From positions 1,866,001 through 1,930,000 of the forward strand of contig NZ_JALJXF010000001.1 of NCBI RefSeq assembly GCF_024169925.1: a stretch of DNA of 64,000 nt, written 5' to 3'. A program made the position numbers and the translations under genes. The notes beneath the pieces were generated by a model. The model was not told the origin of the DNA, searched no databases, and worked only from the letters and a program-made list of their open reading frames with translations. Positions 1 through 9,280 of this stretch are shown here, in pieces (the stretch's first letter is position 1; each line of letters begins with the position of its first letter). The DNA is from Methylorubrum extorquens (GTDB lineage: Bacteria > Pseudomonadota > Alphaproteobacteria > Rhizobiales > Beijerinckiaceae).

Positions 1-208
1 CGATCTTCCCCCCGTCTCCACCCGTCGCTGGGTCATCCGTCGAAAGGCCGAGGTCGTCGCCGCCGTACGCGGCGGTCTGCTCAGCCTGGAGGAGGCCTGC
101 CAACGCTACACCCTGACCACGGAAGAATTTTTGAGCTGGCAGTACTCCATCGACCAGCACGGACTCGCCGGCCTGCGCACCACGCGCATCCAGCACTACC
201 GGCACTGA
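1..208 (+). CDS. sciP: SciP-like DUF1153 cell-cycle regulator, C-terminal part
   Basis: The 5' end is cut by the window. The 68 visible codons (frame from base 2) contain RWVIRRKAEVVAAVRGGLLS, SLEEACQRYTLTTEEFLSWQ and end HGLAGLRTTRIQHYRH. This is the helix-turn-helix of the DUF1153 family. In Caulobacter the family member SciP binds the master regulator CtrA and blocks its activation of flagellar and cell-cycle promoters. Its position directly before fliF, with a CtrA-type box between the two, fits that role. A good terminator follows. I infer function from family only; the N-terminus is not visible. Confidence 0.85.
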   Translation, partial: DLPPVSTRRWVIRRKAEVVAAVRGGLLSLEEACQRYTLTTEEFLSWQYSIDQHGLAGLRTTRIQHYRH

Positions 209-262
209 ACTTCGCCAGTTCGACCCGTACGTTGCGCACGACCTGTTCGCGCAACGCATGAG

Positions 263-302
263 GAGCCGCCTCCGGCGCACCGGGGCGGCTCTCGTCGTTT
301 TT
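263..302 (+). terminator. Intrinsic terminator after sciP
   Basis: GAGCCGCC at 263-270 pairs with GGCGGCTC at 284-291, extended by CCGG on each side of a CGCA loop (276-279) with one G-U pair. The stem is followed by a run of five T at 298-302. It lies 55 bases after the sciP stop, so it should separate sciP from the flagellar run. Confidence 0.8.
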
Positions 303-377
303 GGCCCCCGCGGCCTGTCCGATCCCCTCGCCTCGGCGCCATCCGCGGCACCATTCGTGACGGTGACAGGCCCCGCG

Positions 378-392
378 TTAACGCCTCGCTAA
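378..392. promoter_or_regulatory. CtrA-type box upstream of fliF
   Basis: TTAA-N7-CTAA (378-381 and 389-392) differs by one base from the CtrA consensus TTAA-N7-TTAA and continues into AACC, as many real sites do. It lies about 75 bases before the proposed fliF start. In Caulobacter CtrA controls early flagellar genes and SciP antagonises it, so the setting between sciP and fliF is apt. Binding is inferred from sequence alone. Confidence 0.55.
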
Positions 393-464
393 CCACGCAC
401 CGGGCAATTCTTGCCGGGCGACCGCACACCCTGGCGGCCGCACCGCTGTGCGCAGGCGTCGTCC

Positions 465-2087
465 GTGAAACCCATCCTCGATCTGGTGACGAAGCTCGGG
501 CCCGCGCGCATCGCCGCGATGGCGGCCGTGACGCTGACGCTGGTCGGCTTCTTCGCCTTCGTGATCCTGCGGGTCTCGCGGCCCGACATGGGCGTGCTGT
601 TCTCCGACCTGTCGATGCAGGATTCCTCGGCCGTGATCCGCGAACTCGACGCGCGCGGCATCACCTACGAGACTAAGGGCGAGTTGGGCCAGACCGTGCT
701 GGCGCCCCGCGCCGACCTCGCCAAGCTGCGCATGGACTTCGCCGGAAAGAGCCTGCCGTCCCAAGGCGGCATCGGCTACGAGATCTTCGACAAGGGCGAC
801 GCCTTCTCCTCCACGAGCTTCGTCCAGAACGTGAACCACCTGCGGGCGATGGAGGGCGAGCTCGCCCGCTCGATCCGCGCCATCGGCCGGGTCCAGGCGG
901 CGCGCGTCCACCTCGTCATCCCCGAGCGCCGCCTGTTCGAGCGCGACCGCGAGGCGCCGTCGGCCGCCATCGTCGTCAAGCTGATGGGCGACCTCGATGC
1001 GAGCCAGGTGCGCGCGATCCGGCATCTGGCCGCCTCCGCGGTCGAGGGCCTGAAGCCCGAGCGGGTCTCGATCGTCGACGAGCGCGGCCGGCTGCTCGCC
1101 GACGGCGCCCGCGGCGCGGAAGCCGACGGGGCGGGCGCCCTGGAGGAGCGGCAGGCCGGCATCGAGCGGCGGATGCGCTCGCAGATCGAGGAGATCGTGG
1201 CCGGCATCGTCGGCCAGGGCCGCGCCCGGGTGCAGGTCACCGCCGAACTCGACCTCAACCGGGTCGAGAGCCGCTCCGAGAGCTTCGATCCCGAGAGCCG
1301 CGTCGTCCGCTCCACCCAGACACGCTCCGAGAATTCCCTGACCGGCGGGGCGGAGGGGCAGGTCAGCGTCGGCAACGAGCTGCCGGGCGCCAGCCAGACC
1401 CAGGCCCAGCCGCAGCAGAAGGATTCGTCGCAGAAGAACGAGGAGACGACGAACTACGAGATCTCCCGCGTCACCAAGGTCGAGACCCTGGAGGGCGGCC
1501 GCCTCAGGCGTCTGTCGGTGGCGGTGCTCGTCGACGGCGTCTACGCCCCCGGTGCCGACGGCCGACCCGCCTACCAGCCGCGCTCCGACGCCGAGATCGC
1601 GCGCATCACCGCGCTGGTGCGCACCGCGGTCGGCTACGACAAGGTCCGCGGCGATCAGGTCGAGGTGGTCAACCTGCGCTTTGCCGAGACCCCCACCGCG
1701 CCCGAATTCTCCGAGCCCGGCCTGATCCAGTCGTTCCTGAACCCGACCAAGGAAGAGGTGATGCGCCTCGTCGAGCTCACGGTGCTGAGCCTGCTCACCC
1801 TGGTCGTGCTGATGGCGGTGGTGCGTCCGCTCCTGCGCCGCGTGCTCGAATCCGATGCGCCGGTGGCGCTCGCCGGACCGGCCGGAGCGCTTGCACTGGC
1901 CGGGGCGGCGGGCGGCGAGGGGCCGGTCGAGATCGCGGTCCGCGAGAACACCACCAACAAGTTCCTCGAGTCGGCCAAGATCAACGGCCAGATCCAGGCC
2001 GAGACGGTCGAGCGCGTGGTCGACATGGTGCGGGCGAGTCCGACCGAGACGGTCGAGGTGCTGCGCAACTGGATCCATGATTCCTGA
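465..2087 (+). CDS. fliF: Flagellar MS-ring protein FliF
   Basis: About 540 residues. FliF builds the inner-membrane MS ring, the base on which the export gate and C-ring assemble. Visible are an N-terminal membrane segment (IAAMAAVTLTLVGFFAFVIL), the YscJ/FliF periplasmic domain (GVLFSDLS, QNVNHLRAMEGELARSI, RVQAARVHLVIPERRLF), a Q/S-rich linker, a second membrane segment (LTVLSLLTLVVLMAVV) and a short cytoplasmic tail ending EVLRNWIHDS, the FliG-binding part. I chose the GTG at 465 because it places a short basic stretch before the first membrane helix. An in-frame TTG at 411 would add 18 residues unlike the family. No strong ribosome site is seen. First gene of the fliF-G-H-N run. Confidence 0.95.
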   Translation: MKPILDLVTKLGPARIAAMAAVTLTLVGFFAFVILRVSRPDMGVLFSDLSMQDSSAVIRELDARGITYETKGELGQTVLAPRADLAKLRMDFAGKSLPSQGGIGYEIFDKGDAFSSTSFVQNVNHLRAMEGELARSIRAIGRVQAARVHLVIPERRLFERDREAPSAAIVVKLMGDLDASQVRAIRHLAASAVEGLKPERVSIVDERGRLLADGARGAEADGAGALEERQAGIERRMRSQIEEIVAGIVGQGRARVQVTAELDLNRVESRSESFDPESRVVRSTQTRSENSLTGGAEGQVSVGNELPGASQTQAQPQQKDSSQKNEETTNYEISRVTKVETLEGGRLRRLSVAVLVDGVYAPGADGRPAYQPRSDAEIARITALVRTAVGYDKVRGDQVEVVNLRFAETPTAPEFSEPGLIQSFLNPTKEEVMRLVELTVLSLLTLVVLMAVVRPLLRRVLESDAPVALAGPAGALALAGAAGGEGPVEIAVRENTTNKFLESAKINGQIQAETVERVVDMVRASPTETVEVLRNWIHDS

Positions 2088-2130
2088 TGGACGCTGACAC
2101 CACGCAGAACCGGAAGAGAGGAGGGAATTC

Positions 2131-3186
2131 GTGTCCGCGGGCGTAAACTTCAACGCTGCCATGGAGAGCGTCGATGCCTCGAGGGCGTTCGCCGAGATGC
2201 CGGGCCCGCAGCGCGCCGCCGCCCTGCTGCTGCTGCTCGGCGAGGAGGAGGGTGCGCCGATCTGGCAGCGCCTCGACGAGGACGAGATCAAGCTCGTCAG
2301 CCACGCCATGGTGCAGCTCGGCTCGCTGGAAGCCGGCACCGTCGAGCGGCTGATCGTCGATTTCGTCTCGCGGCTGTCCTCGGGCGGGGGCATCACCTCG
2401 AACTTCGAGCGCACCGAGTCGCTCCTGCTCAAAATCTTTCCCCCTGAGCAGGTCTCCTCGATCATGGCGGAGATCAAGGGTGCCTCCGGCAAGCGCGTCT
2501 GGGCGAGCCTGACCCAGATCGACCCCGAGATCCTCGCGAACTTCCTGCGCAACGAGTACCCGCAGACGGTCGCCGTCGTGCTGTCGAAGGTGCGGGCCGA
2601 CTACGCCGCCAAGGTGCTGACCATCCTGCCGGAGGAGTTCGCCATCGACGTGCTGAACCGGATGCTGCGCATGGAGACCGTCCAGAAGGAGGCCCTGCGT
2701 CACATCGAGGAGACGCTGCGCACCGAGTTCGTCTCGACCATCGCCCAGACCACGCGGCGCGACGCGCACGAACTCATGGCCGAGGTGTTCAACGCCTTCG
2801 ACCGGCAGACCGAGACCCGGTTCCTCGCCGCGATCGACCAGGCCAACCGCGGCTCGGCCAAGAAGATCCGCCAGCTCATGTTCACCTTCGAGGATCTCCT
2901 GAAGCTCGATCCGGGCTCGGTCCAGACCCTGATGCGCAAGGTCGACAACGACACCCTGTGCCGCGCGCTGAAAGGCGCCGACGAGCGGGTGCGCGCCTTC
3001 TTCATGCGCCAGATGTCGACCCGCGCGGCCAAGAACCTCACCGACGAGATGGGCTCGATGGGGCCGATCCGCCTCAAGGAGGTCGATGAGGCGCAGGCCA
3101 AGATGACGGAACTGGCCAAGGAGCTGGCCGAGAAGGGCGAGATCATGATCGCCAAGAACGGCGGCGAGGAGGAGTTGGTCTATTGA
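2131..3186 (+). CDS. fliG: Flagellar motor switch protein FliG
   Basis: 351 residues, the normal size. FliG sits on FliF and its C-terminal charged domain contacts the stator to generate torque. The N-terminal domain shows GPQRAAALLLLLGEEEGAPI, the middle domain the EHPQ-type motif as NEYPQTVAVVL, and the C-terminal domain LCRALKGAD and FMRQMSTRAAKNLTDEMGSM with the charged torque helix. The tail GEEELVY is typical of alphaproteobacterial FliG. The GTG start follows GAGGG by seven bases. The gene overlaps the next one by four bases, which suggests coupled translation. Confidence 0.96.
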   Translation: MSAGVNFNAAMESVDASRAFAEMPGPQRAAALLLLLGEEEGAPIWQRLDEDEIKLVSHAMVQLGSLEAGTVERLIVDFVSRLSSGGGITSNFERTESLLLKIFPPEQVSSIMAEIKGASGKRVWASLTQIDPEILANFLRNEYPQTVAVVLSKVRADYAAKVLTILPEEFAIDVLNRMLRMETVQKEALRHIEETLRTEFVSTIAQTTRRDAHELMAEVFNAFDRQTETRFLAAIDQANRGSAKKIRQLMFTFEDLLKLDPGSVQTLMRKVDNDTLCRALKGADERVRAFFMRQMSTRAAKNLTDEMGSMGPIRLKEVDEAQAKMTELAKELAEKGEIMIAKNGGEEELVY

Positions 3187-3809
3187 GCCCGAGAGCCTCC
3201 CGCCCCTTCCTGTTCGACACCGATTTCGGCCGCCCGCGCGGGCCCTCCGCCGCCGACGCGGAGGCCTCGGCCCGGGCGGAGGCCGAGCGGGCCGCCATCG
3301 AGGCGGCGGCTTACGCCCGCGGCCTTCAGGACGGCCGGGCGGAGGCCGCGCTCCAGGAGCAGGCCCGGCTCGCCGACGCTCTGACCCGGGTCGGGCTCGC
3401 CGCCGCCGGCCTCCTCAACCAGTCCGACGCCCGCGACGGCGAGCGCGAGGCGCAGGCGCTGGCCTTCGCGGCGGCGCTCGCCCGCCGGATCGCGGGGGAC
3501 GCCCTCGACGCGCGCCCGCTGGCGACAGTGGAGGAGGCGGCCCGCTCCGCGCTCCGGCATCTGCGCGGCGTGCCCCACCTCGTGCTGCGGGTGAGCGAGG
3601 GGCTCGTCGATGACGCGGAGGCGCTGATGCGGCGCCTGTCGCGCGAGAACGGCTTCGAGGGGCGCCTCGTGGTGCTCGGCGAACCCGACATGGCGCCGGG
3701 CGATGCCCGGCTCGAATGGGCCGACGGCGGCGTCGTGCGCGAGCGCGCCCGCATCGAGGCCGCCGTCGAGGCCGCACTTTCCCCTAATTTCGCCAGCGCA
3801 GAGGCCTGA
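3183..3809 (+). CDS. fliH: FliH-like flagellar export regulator
   Basis: 208 residues starting at a TTG that overlaps the fliG stop (TTGA). FliH binds and restrains the export ATPase FliI. The N-terminus (FLFDTDFG) matches alphaproteobacterial FliH. It is followed by an Ala/Glu-rich helical stretch (about 20-75) and a C-terminal part with LARRIAGDALDARPLATVEE and RLEWADGGVVRERARIEAAV, resembling the FliH/SctL C-terminal domain. The family is poorly conserved, so the call leans on position between fliG and fliN. No fliI lies in the window. Confidence 0.8.
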   Translation: MSPRASRPFLFDTDFGRPRGPSAADAEASARAEAERAAIEAAAYARGLQDGRAEAALQEQARLADALTRVGLAAAGLLNQSDARDGEREAQALAFAAALARRIAGDALDARPLATVEEAARSALRHLRGVPHLVLRVSEGLVDDAEALMRRLSRENGFEGRLVVLGEPDMAPGDARLEWADGGVVRERARIEAAVEAALSPNFASAEA

Positions 3810-3814
3810 GCCCG

Positions 3815-4162
3815 ATGTCGAGCGACGATTTCAGCCTGCCCCAGCTCAACGAGGGCGACCTGCCCTACGACGAGGGCGGTGCAGCTTCCGTCCGCGACGC
3901 GCCGACGAGCCCGAAGAACGCGGCGGATCTCGAACAGGTCTTCGACGTGCCGGTGGTGGTCTCGGCGGTGCTGGGCTCCTCGCGCATGCCGATCGGCGAC
4001 CTCCTGCGGCTCGGCCCCGGCGCCGTGCTCGAACTCGACCGCAAGGTCGGCGAGGCCATCGACATCTTCGTCAACAACCGCCTCGTCGCCCGCGGCGAGG
4101 TCGTGCTGGTCGAGGAGCGCCTCGGCGTCACCATGACCGAGATCATCAAGAACGATCACTGA
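3815..4162 (+). CDS. fliN: Flagellar motor switch protein FliN
   Basis: 115 residues. FliN forms the base of the C-ring with FliM. After an acidic N-terminal 35 residues comes one SpoA domain: VFDVPVVVSAVLGSSRMPIG, LLRLGPGAVLELDRKVGEAI, IFVNNRLVARGEVVLVEERL and the ending TMTEIIKN. The ATG at 3815 is five bases after the fliH stop. Last gene of the run, followed by hairpins. Confidence 0.95.
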   Translation: MSSDDFSLPQLNEGDLPYDEGGAASVRDAPTSPKNAADLEQVFDVPVVVSAVLGSSRMPIGDLLRLGPGAVLELDRKVGEAIDIFVNNRLVARGEVVLVEERLGVTMTEIIKNDH

Positions 4163-4171
4163 TCCTCTGTT

Positions 4172-4269
4172 GTGCCGATCCGGACCTCCGGTCCGTGTCG
4201 GCACGTCCGGCGGGCGGCCGCCGCCCCGCAGTCGCGGGGGCGGCCTGCGATGAAGGGTCATCGCAGGCC
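4172..4269. terminator. Paired hairpins between fliN and flbD
   Basis: Two strong dyads fill the gap. At 4172-4204 GTGCCGA pairs with TCGGCAC around an inner CGGACC/GGTCCG stem. At 4242-4269 a perfect 12-base stem (GGCCTGCGATGA with TCATCGCAGGCC) closes a four-base loop, and a GC-rich dyad lies between. Neither has a T run, so factor-independent termination is uncertain. They may end the fli transcript or shape the flbD leader. Confidence 0.5.
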
Positions 4270-4315
4270 GGGGCGAGCCACCTGAAACGGATCGAATTTT
4301 CGGAGATACCACGCC

Positions 4316-5689
<1,374 letters not shown>

Positions 5690-5735
5690 GACGGCTTTCG
5701 GACGCCTCGCGAGGACGGTCGACAGACCGAGCCGA

Positions 5736-6713
5736 TCAGCCGGCGGCGGCATCGGGTCCCGCGAGGCGGGTGCGGCCGGCAGCGCCGCGCATCCGCCCGA
5801 GCGCCGCATCGCTCCAGGCACCCAGCCGGCCGGCGGCATGGAACGAGACGGCGGCGACGAGCAGGCCCGCGGCGCAATCGCAGGCATAATGGGCCCCGTG
5901 CGTCACGGCCGAGACCGTCATCACGGCGTTCAGCGCAAGCACGGCCCAGCGCAGAGCTCTCAGCGGCCAGAGCGCGGCCGTCACGAGGTAGGCGACGGCG
6001 CAGTGGAGCGACGGGAAGGAGATCAGCGGGCCGACCGCCTCCAGCGCCACGGCCCGCAGCGAGCCGGCCCGCAACGCGTGCAGATCGCCGAGCGGCGTCG
6101 CGCCCTGGAACAGCAGATGCGCCCTGTCCGGGCCGAGCAGGCCGGCCGCGCCCTCGGCCGGCAGCACGGCGCTGACGAGCGTCGTCGCCATCACGCAGAG
6201 GATGAAGGCGGCGACGAAACGATCGGCCCGGCGCACCGCGCCCAGAGCCGCGAGGATGAGGGGCGCGAGGGCCAGTTGCATGAAGAACGTCTCGTAGGCG
6301 CGGCCCAGGATCTCCATCAGGCCGCTCCGCTCGACCATGGCGGCCTGGAAGCTCGGCCAGTCGAAGCCGAAGGCGCGATCGATCCTGAGGAGCCAGTCGT
6401 CGCGCAGCGGCAGGCTGAAAGCCTGAACACCGTAGGCCAGGGCGCTGGTGATGGGCAGTTGCACGATCAGAACCGCGAGAAGGGCGAGCGCGGCGCCGAA
6501 GCGGGGGCGGATCGCGCGGGTGTTGAAGTAGACGGCGCCCGCCAGCATCGACAGCGGCGCCAGCCACTGGACGCCGGACGTACTGAGCCAGACGCCCGTC
6601 AGGCTCTGGACGCACAGGGCGGCGGCGCCCGACAGGACCAGCAGGCCGTAGGTGGCCAGCGACGGGCCGGCGGCATCCGCCACCCTGGACGTGAAGAGGG
6701 ATGGGACAGGCAT
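5736..6713 (-). CDS. PAP2-family integral membrane phosphatase
   Basis: 325 residues from the ATG at 6713. Several hydrophobic helices surround the two PAP2 signatures: SFPSLHCAVAYLV (C2, catalytic His) and HGAHYACDCAAGLL (C3, with His and Asp). This matches inositolphosphotransferase/Aur1-like PAP2 proteins that act on lipid phosphates at the membrane. The substrate cannot be read from the sequence. A longer version from a TTG at 6776 would begin inside a 27-base palindrome, so I prefer the internal ATG. The end faces flbD (convergent). Confidence 0.8.
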   Translation of the reverse strand: MPVPSLFTSRVADAAGPSLATYGLLVLSGAAALCVQSLTGVWLSTSGVQWLAPLSMLAGAVYFNTRAIRPRFGAALALLAVLIVQLPITSALAYGVQAFSLPLRDDWLLRIDRAFGFDWPSFQAAMVERSGLMEILGRAYETFFMQLALAPLILAALGAVRRADRFVAAFILCVMATTLVSAVLPAEGAAGLLGPDRAHLLFQGATPLGDLHALRAGSLRAVALEAVGPLISFPSLHCAVAYLVTAALWPLRALRWAVLALNAVMTVSAVTHGAHYACDCAAGLLVAAVSFHAAGRLGAWSDAALGRMRGAAGRTRLAGPDAAAG

Positions 6714-6751
6714 GGAGCGCTCGCTGGCCGGAGGCCCAAGCGTCATGCATG

Positions 6752-6778
6752 AGTTGTTTCCATCGCATGAAAACAACT
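6752..6778. promoter_or_regulatory. 27-base near-perfect palindrome upstream of the PAP2 gene
   Basis: Arms AGTTGTTTCCAT and ATGAAAACAACT are inverted copies with one mismatch around a three-base centre. The site is AT-rich in a GC-rich region and sits 39 bases before the PAP2 ATG, where a promoter operator would be expected. The regulator is unknown. Confidence 0.55.
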
Positions 6779-6843
6779 ATCAATTGTATTGTTTTGTTAC
6801 CGCGGCCCCGTGCCGGCCGCTGCTGCGAGAGGCTGCCGGCCCC

Positions 6844-7128
6844 TCACCGCTTCTTGGTGAACTGCGCCTCGTACTCGGCGTTCTGCGCCGCGCGCGCCTG
6901 CTCGATCTTGCGCAGGGTGAGGAAGCGGACGATGTCGAACTCGACGTCGCGGATCGTCTCCTCGATCAGGTGGCGCTGGAGCAAGATGCGGGGATCGTCG
7001 CCGGCGAGGCCCTCGCGGTCCTGGAGCCGCTGCACCGCCTGCCGGACCACGGTGTAGACCTGATCGCGCTCCTCCCGACTCATGGACGGGCTGACGGCGC
7101 GCGCGATGAGATCGGTGAAATCCGCCAT
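6844..7128 (-). CDS. Small conserved-looking protein of unknown function
   Basis: 94 residues from the ATG at 7128 (MADFTDLIARAVS). The sequence is charged and predicted helical (REERDQVYTVVRQAVQRLQD, IRDVEFDIVRFLTLRKIEQA), with no signal or membrane segment and no cysteine. I do not recognise the family. Codon use is like its neighbours, so I take it as real. An upstream in-frame extension to 7176 would run into a hairpin and is less likely. Confidence 0.65.
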   Translation of the reverse strand: MADFTDLIARAVSPSMSREERDQVYTVVRQAVQRLQDREGLAGDDPRILLQRHLIEETIRDVEFDIVRFLTLRKIEQARAAQNAEYEAQFTKKR

Positions 7129-7171
7129 GGAAGCCGTTCGATGAAAGCCGTTTGCCTGCCGCCGCTTAGAA

Positions 7172-7210
7172 CGCATTCCGACGAACTGGAAGCCAGCTCG
7201 TCGGAATGCG
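7172..7210. repeat. 39-base near-perfect hairpin, REP-like
   Basis: CGCATTCCGACGA (7172-7184) and TCGTCGGAATGCG (7198-7210) are perfect inverted copies. Inside, CTGG and CCAG pair around AAG, so the whole unit folds into one stem with a single A/C mismatch. It begins 16 bases after the end of the KpsE-type gene. It could be a terminator or a member of a dispersed palindromic repeat family; no second copy is in the window. Confidence 0.6.
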
Positions 7211-7225
7211 TGTCACGACAAGGAT

Positions 7226-8572
7226 CTAGAGCCGGTTGTCGTTGACCGCTGCGGTCACGAGCGAGACCGAACTCCACAGGACGGTGAAGCAGAACAGGGC
7301 CGCGAACAAGGCGTAGAAGGGGGCCGGATATTCCGAATAGGTCGGCAGCAGGGGCGGCACGAAGGTCGCCAGATAGATCTGCTGCTTGGCGGCCGCGATC
7401 CGGGCGCGGTCGAGGATCATCTGCATCGAAGCGTTGAGCTTCTCCGCCACCGTCTGCTCGACCATCAGGCCCTCGTATTCGAGCAGGGCCTGGGTGAGGT
7501 TGTGCTCGGAATTCGAGACGATGCCGTCGGTGGTGAGCCGGCCCTGCAGATCCTTGATCTGTCCGTCCAGCGCGCCGACGGTGGCCACGAGCACTTGAAT
7601 GCCGCGGTTCTTCTCGTCGAGCTTGGAGTCGCGCAGCACGCGCAGGTCGTTCTCCGCCTTGATCTTGTCCTTGCGCAGGAGTTCGATCGTGGTCACGGCC
7701 GCCTCGGCCGATTTCACCGGGTCGATGATGCCCCAGCGGTTGCGGAACTCCTGCATCGCGATCCGCGCCTGCTTGAGCCGCTCGAACGACTGCTCGACCT
7801 CCTTCTTCGCGTTGGCGATCATGTCGCCCTGGGCGCGGCGCGAGATGCTGTTGATCAAGGTCTCGGAGCGGGCGATCACCTCCTGCGAGATCGCGACCGC
7901 GTCCTCGGGCTTAAAGGCGCGCACCTTCAGGTGGATCACGCCGGAAATCGCATCGATGTGCGGGACCACTTGCCGGCGCCAGTACCGCACCAGCTTCTCG
8001 ATCGGCTGACCCGCGCCGTAGCCGGCCCAGAAATCGATCCCGTCCTGCGAGAACATCCGTTCGAGGCCGAGCTTGGCGTCGACGGCCTCCACCATCGGCC
8101 GGCTGCCGATGTAGTCGCGCAGGATGAAGCTGTCCTGGCTGTTGTGCTTCTGGATCAGGTCGCTGTGCAGGCCGAGTTCGGCGCTGGCCATCGGCTCGAC
8201 GTTGCCGCGCACGGCGAACTGCGACACGACGATGTATTGCGGGCTGGCGATCGCGAAGACGTAGAGGCCGACCACCGCGGTCGGCGCCAGCGCGAACAGG
8301 CAGTAGCTGCGGAACAGCCGCTTGGCCATCCGCTCGGGCGGGCGCGCCTCCCGCGGCCGCAGGCCGGGCAGCCGGGTCCATTCGAGGGTGCGGCGCGCCC
8401 GCTCGACCAGCGCCCCGCCGAAGCCCCGGCCCTTGCCCGGGGAGACCGGTTCGATCGTCTCGGCGTTGCGCCGCAGATCCGGCACGGAGCGCCGGGCAAG
8501 ATCCATCAGCGACTGGACGCTCGGGCTCGGCCGGACCCTGGTCGCCTGCTTGACCTCGTCGTCGGAACTCAT
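7226..8572 (-). CDS. Capsule-export inner membrane protein, KpsE/BexC type
   Basis: 448 residues from the ATG at 8572. KpsE-type polysaccharide co-polymerases couple an ABC exporter to the outer-membrane channel. A basic cytoplasmic N-terminus (1-100) leads into membrane helix 1 (LFALAPTAVVGLYVFAIASP), then the periplasmic domain with QYIVVSQFAVRGN, long coiled-coil stretches (about 245-400) and a C-terminal helix (APFYALFAALFCFTVLW) preceded by a Pro-rich TFVPPLLPTYSEYPAP motif typical of the family. No kpsM, kpsT or kpsD gene is near, so its partners must lie elsewhere. Confidence 0.82.
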   Translation of the reverse strand: MSSDDEVKQATRVRPSPSVQSLMDLARRSVPDLRRNAETIEPVSPGKGRGFGGALVERARRTLEWTRLPGLRPREARPPERMAKRLFRSYCLFALAPTAVVGLYVFAIASPQYIVVSQFAVRGNVEPMASAELGLHSDLIQKHNSQDSFILRDYIGSRPMVEAVDAKLGLERMFSQDGIDFWAGYGAGQPIEKLVRYWRRQVVPHIDAISGVIHLKVRAFKPEDAVAISQEVIARSETLINSISRRAQGDMIANAKKEVEQSFERLKQARIAMQEFRNRWGIIDPVKSAEAAVTTIELLRKDKIKAENDLRVLRDSKLDEKNRGIQVLVATVGALDGQIKDLQGRLTTDGIVSNSEHNLTQALLEYEGLMVEQTVAEKLNASMQMILDRARIAAAKQQIYLATFVPPLLPTYSEYPAPFYALFAALFCFTVLWSSVSLVTAAVNDNRL

Positions 8573-8827
8573 CGAATGGGGGTCCTCACGGATCCGCGGC
8601 CGGAGCCCGCCCGCGCGAGGGACCTCGCGCCCGTCCCCTCGCGATACGCTCGGGCCGGACGCTTCGGCAAGCTCGGGGCGGCATCCTGTCTGAAGGCTCA
8701 GGTCACGTTCTTTTCGGCCCTTTTTAAGGCGCGGCGATCCGCCGGGATTGCGCCCTGGGCAGGGGGGCTGCGATACCGCCCCCGAAACGGAGTACGGCCC
8801 GAATCGAAGGGCCGGACGGGAGGACAT

Positions 8828-9280
8828 GTGGGACGGCGGCAGGATCCGGGTGGGGCGCCCCGAGAAGACCGGGTCGAATCGGCCCGGGCCGAGACGACCA
8901 AGGCCAGGACGGCCAAGGCGGGCTTCTCGGACCTCGTGCTGGTGTGCCGCAAATGCGCCAAGCGCCAGGGCGTGGACCGCAAGCAGCTCGGCCGTGCCGT
9001 CAAACGGGCGTTCAGGCAAGGCGCGAAAAAGGGCGCCGGCAAGGTCCGGGTGCTGGAAACGGGCTGTCTCGGGCCCTGCCCCAAGCGGATGCTGACGCTG
9101 GCCACGCCGGAATCCCTGGCGCGCCGCCGTGTCATCCTCGTCGATCCGGCCCTCGATGCCCTCGGTCCCTTAGCCCTCACCCTCGCCGCCGTGGTGCCGT
9201 CGCCGGCCGCATCCGTCGCGGTGTTCACAGCGGCCGAGCCGAGCCCGGCCGTTCCGCCCGATGGAGCCGGCAATGGCTGA
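8828..9280 (+). CDS. Thioredoxin-like [2Fe-2S] ferredoxin-domain protein
   Basis: 150 residues. After a basic 35-residue N-terminus comes LVLVCRKCAKRQG and later LETGCLGPCPKRM, the four cysteines of the thioredoxin-like ferredoxin fold that binds a 2Fe-2S cluster. The C-terminus is Ala/Pro-rich. The GTG at 8828 follows GGGAGG at good spacing. An ATG two bases earlier is out of frame. The stop overlaps the following gene (ATGGCTGA), so the two are probably cotranslated. The redox partner is unknown. Confidence 0.72.
   Translation: MGRRQDPGGAPREDRVESARAETTKARTAKAGFSDLVLVCRKCAKRQGVDRKQLGRAVKRAFRQGAKKGAGKVRVLETGCLGPCPKRMLTLATPESLARRRVILVDPALDALGPLALTLAAVVPSPAASVAVFTAAEPSPAVPPDGAGNG

Noticed and set aside
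395..415. Sigma-54-like element (GGGCA then TTGC) before fliF
   Set aside because: The GG and GC pairs are nine rather than ten bases apart and flanking bases fit poorly; a CtrA box nearby explains fliF control better.
378..2552. Long open frame of about 720 codons antisense to fliF and fliG
   Set aside because: It is a by-product of GC-rich codon use in the sense genes; it has no domain and the sense genes are unmistakable.
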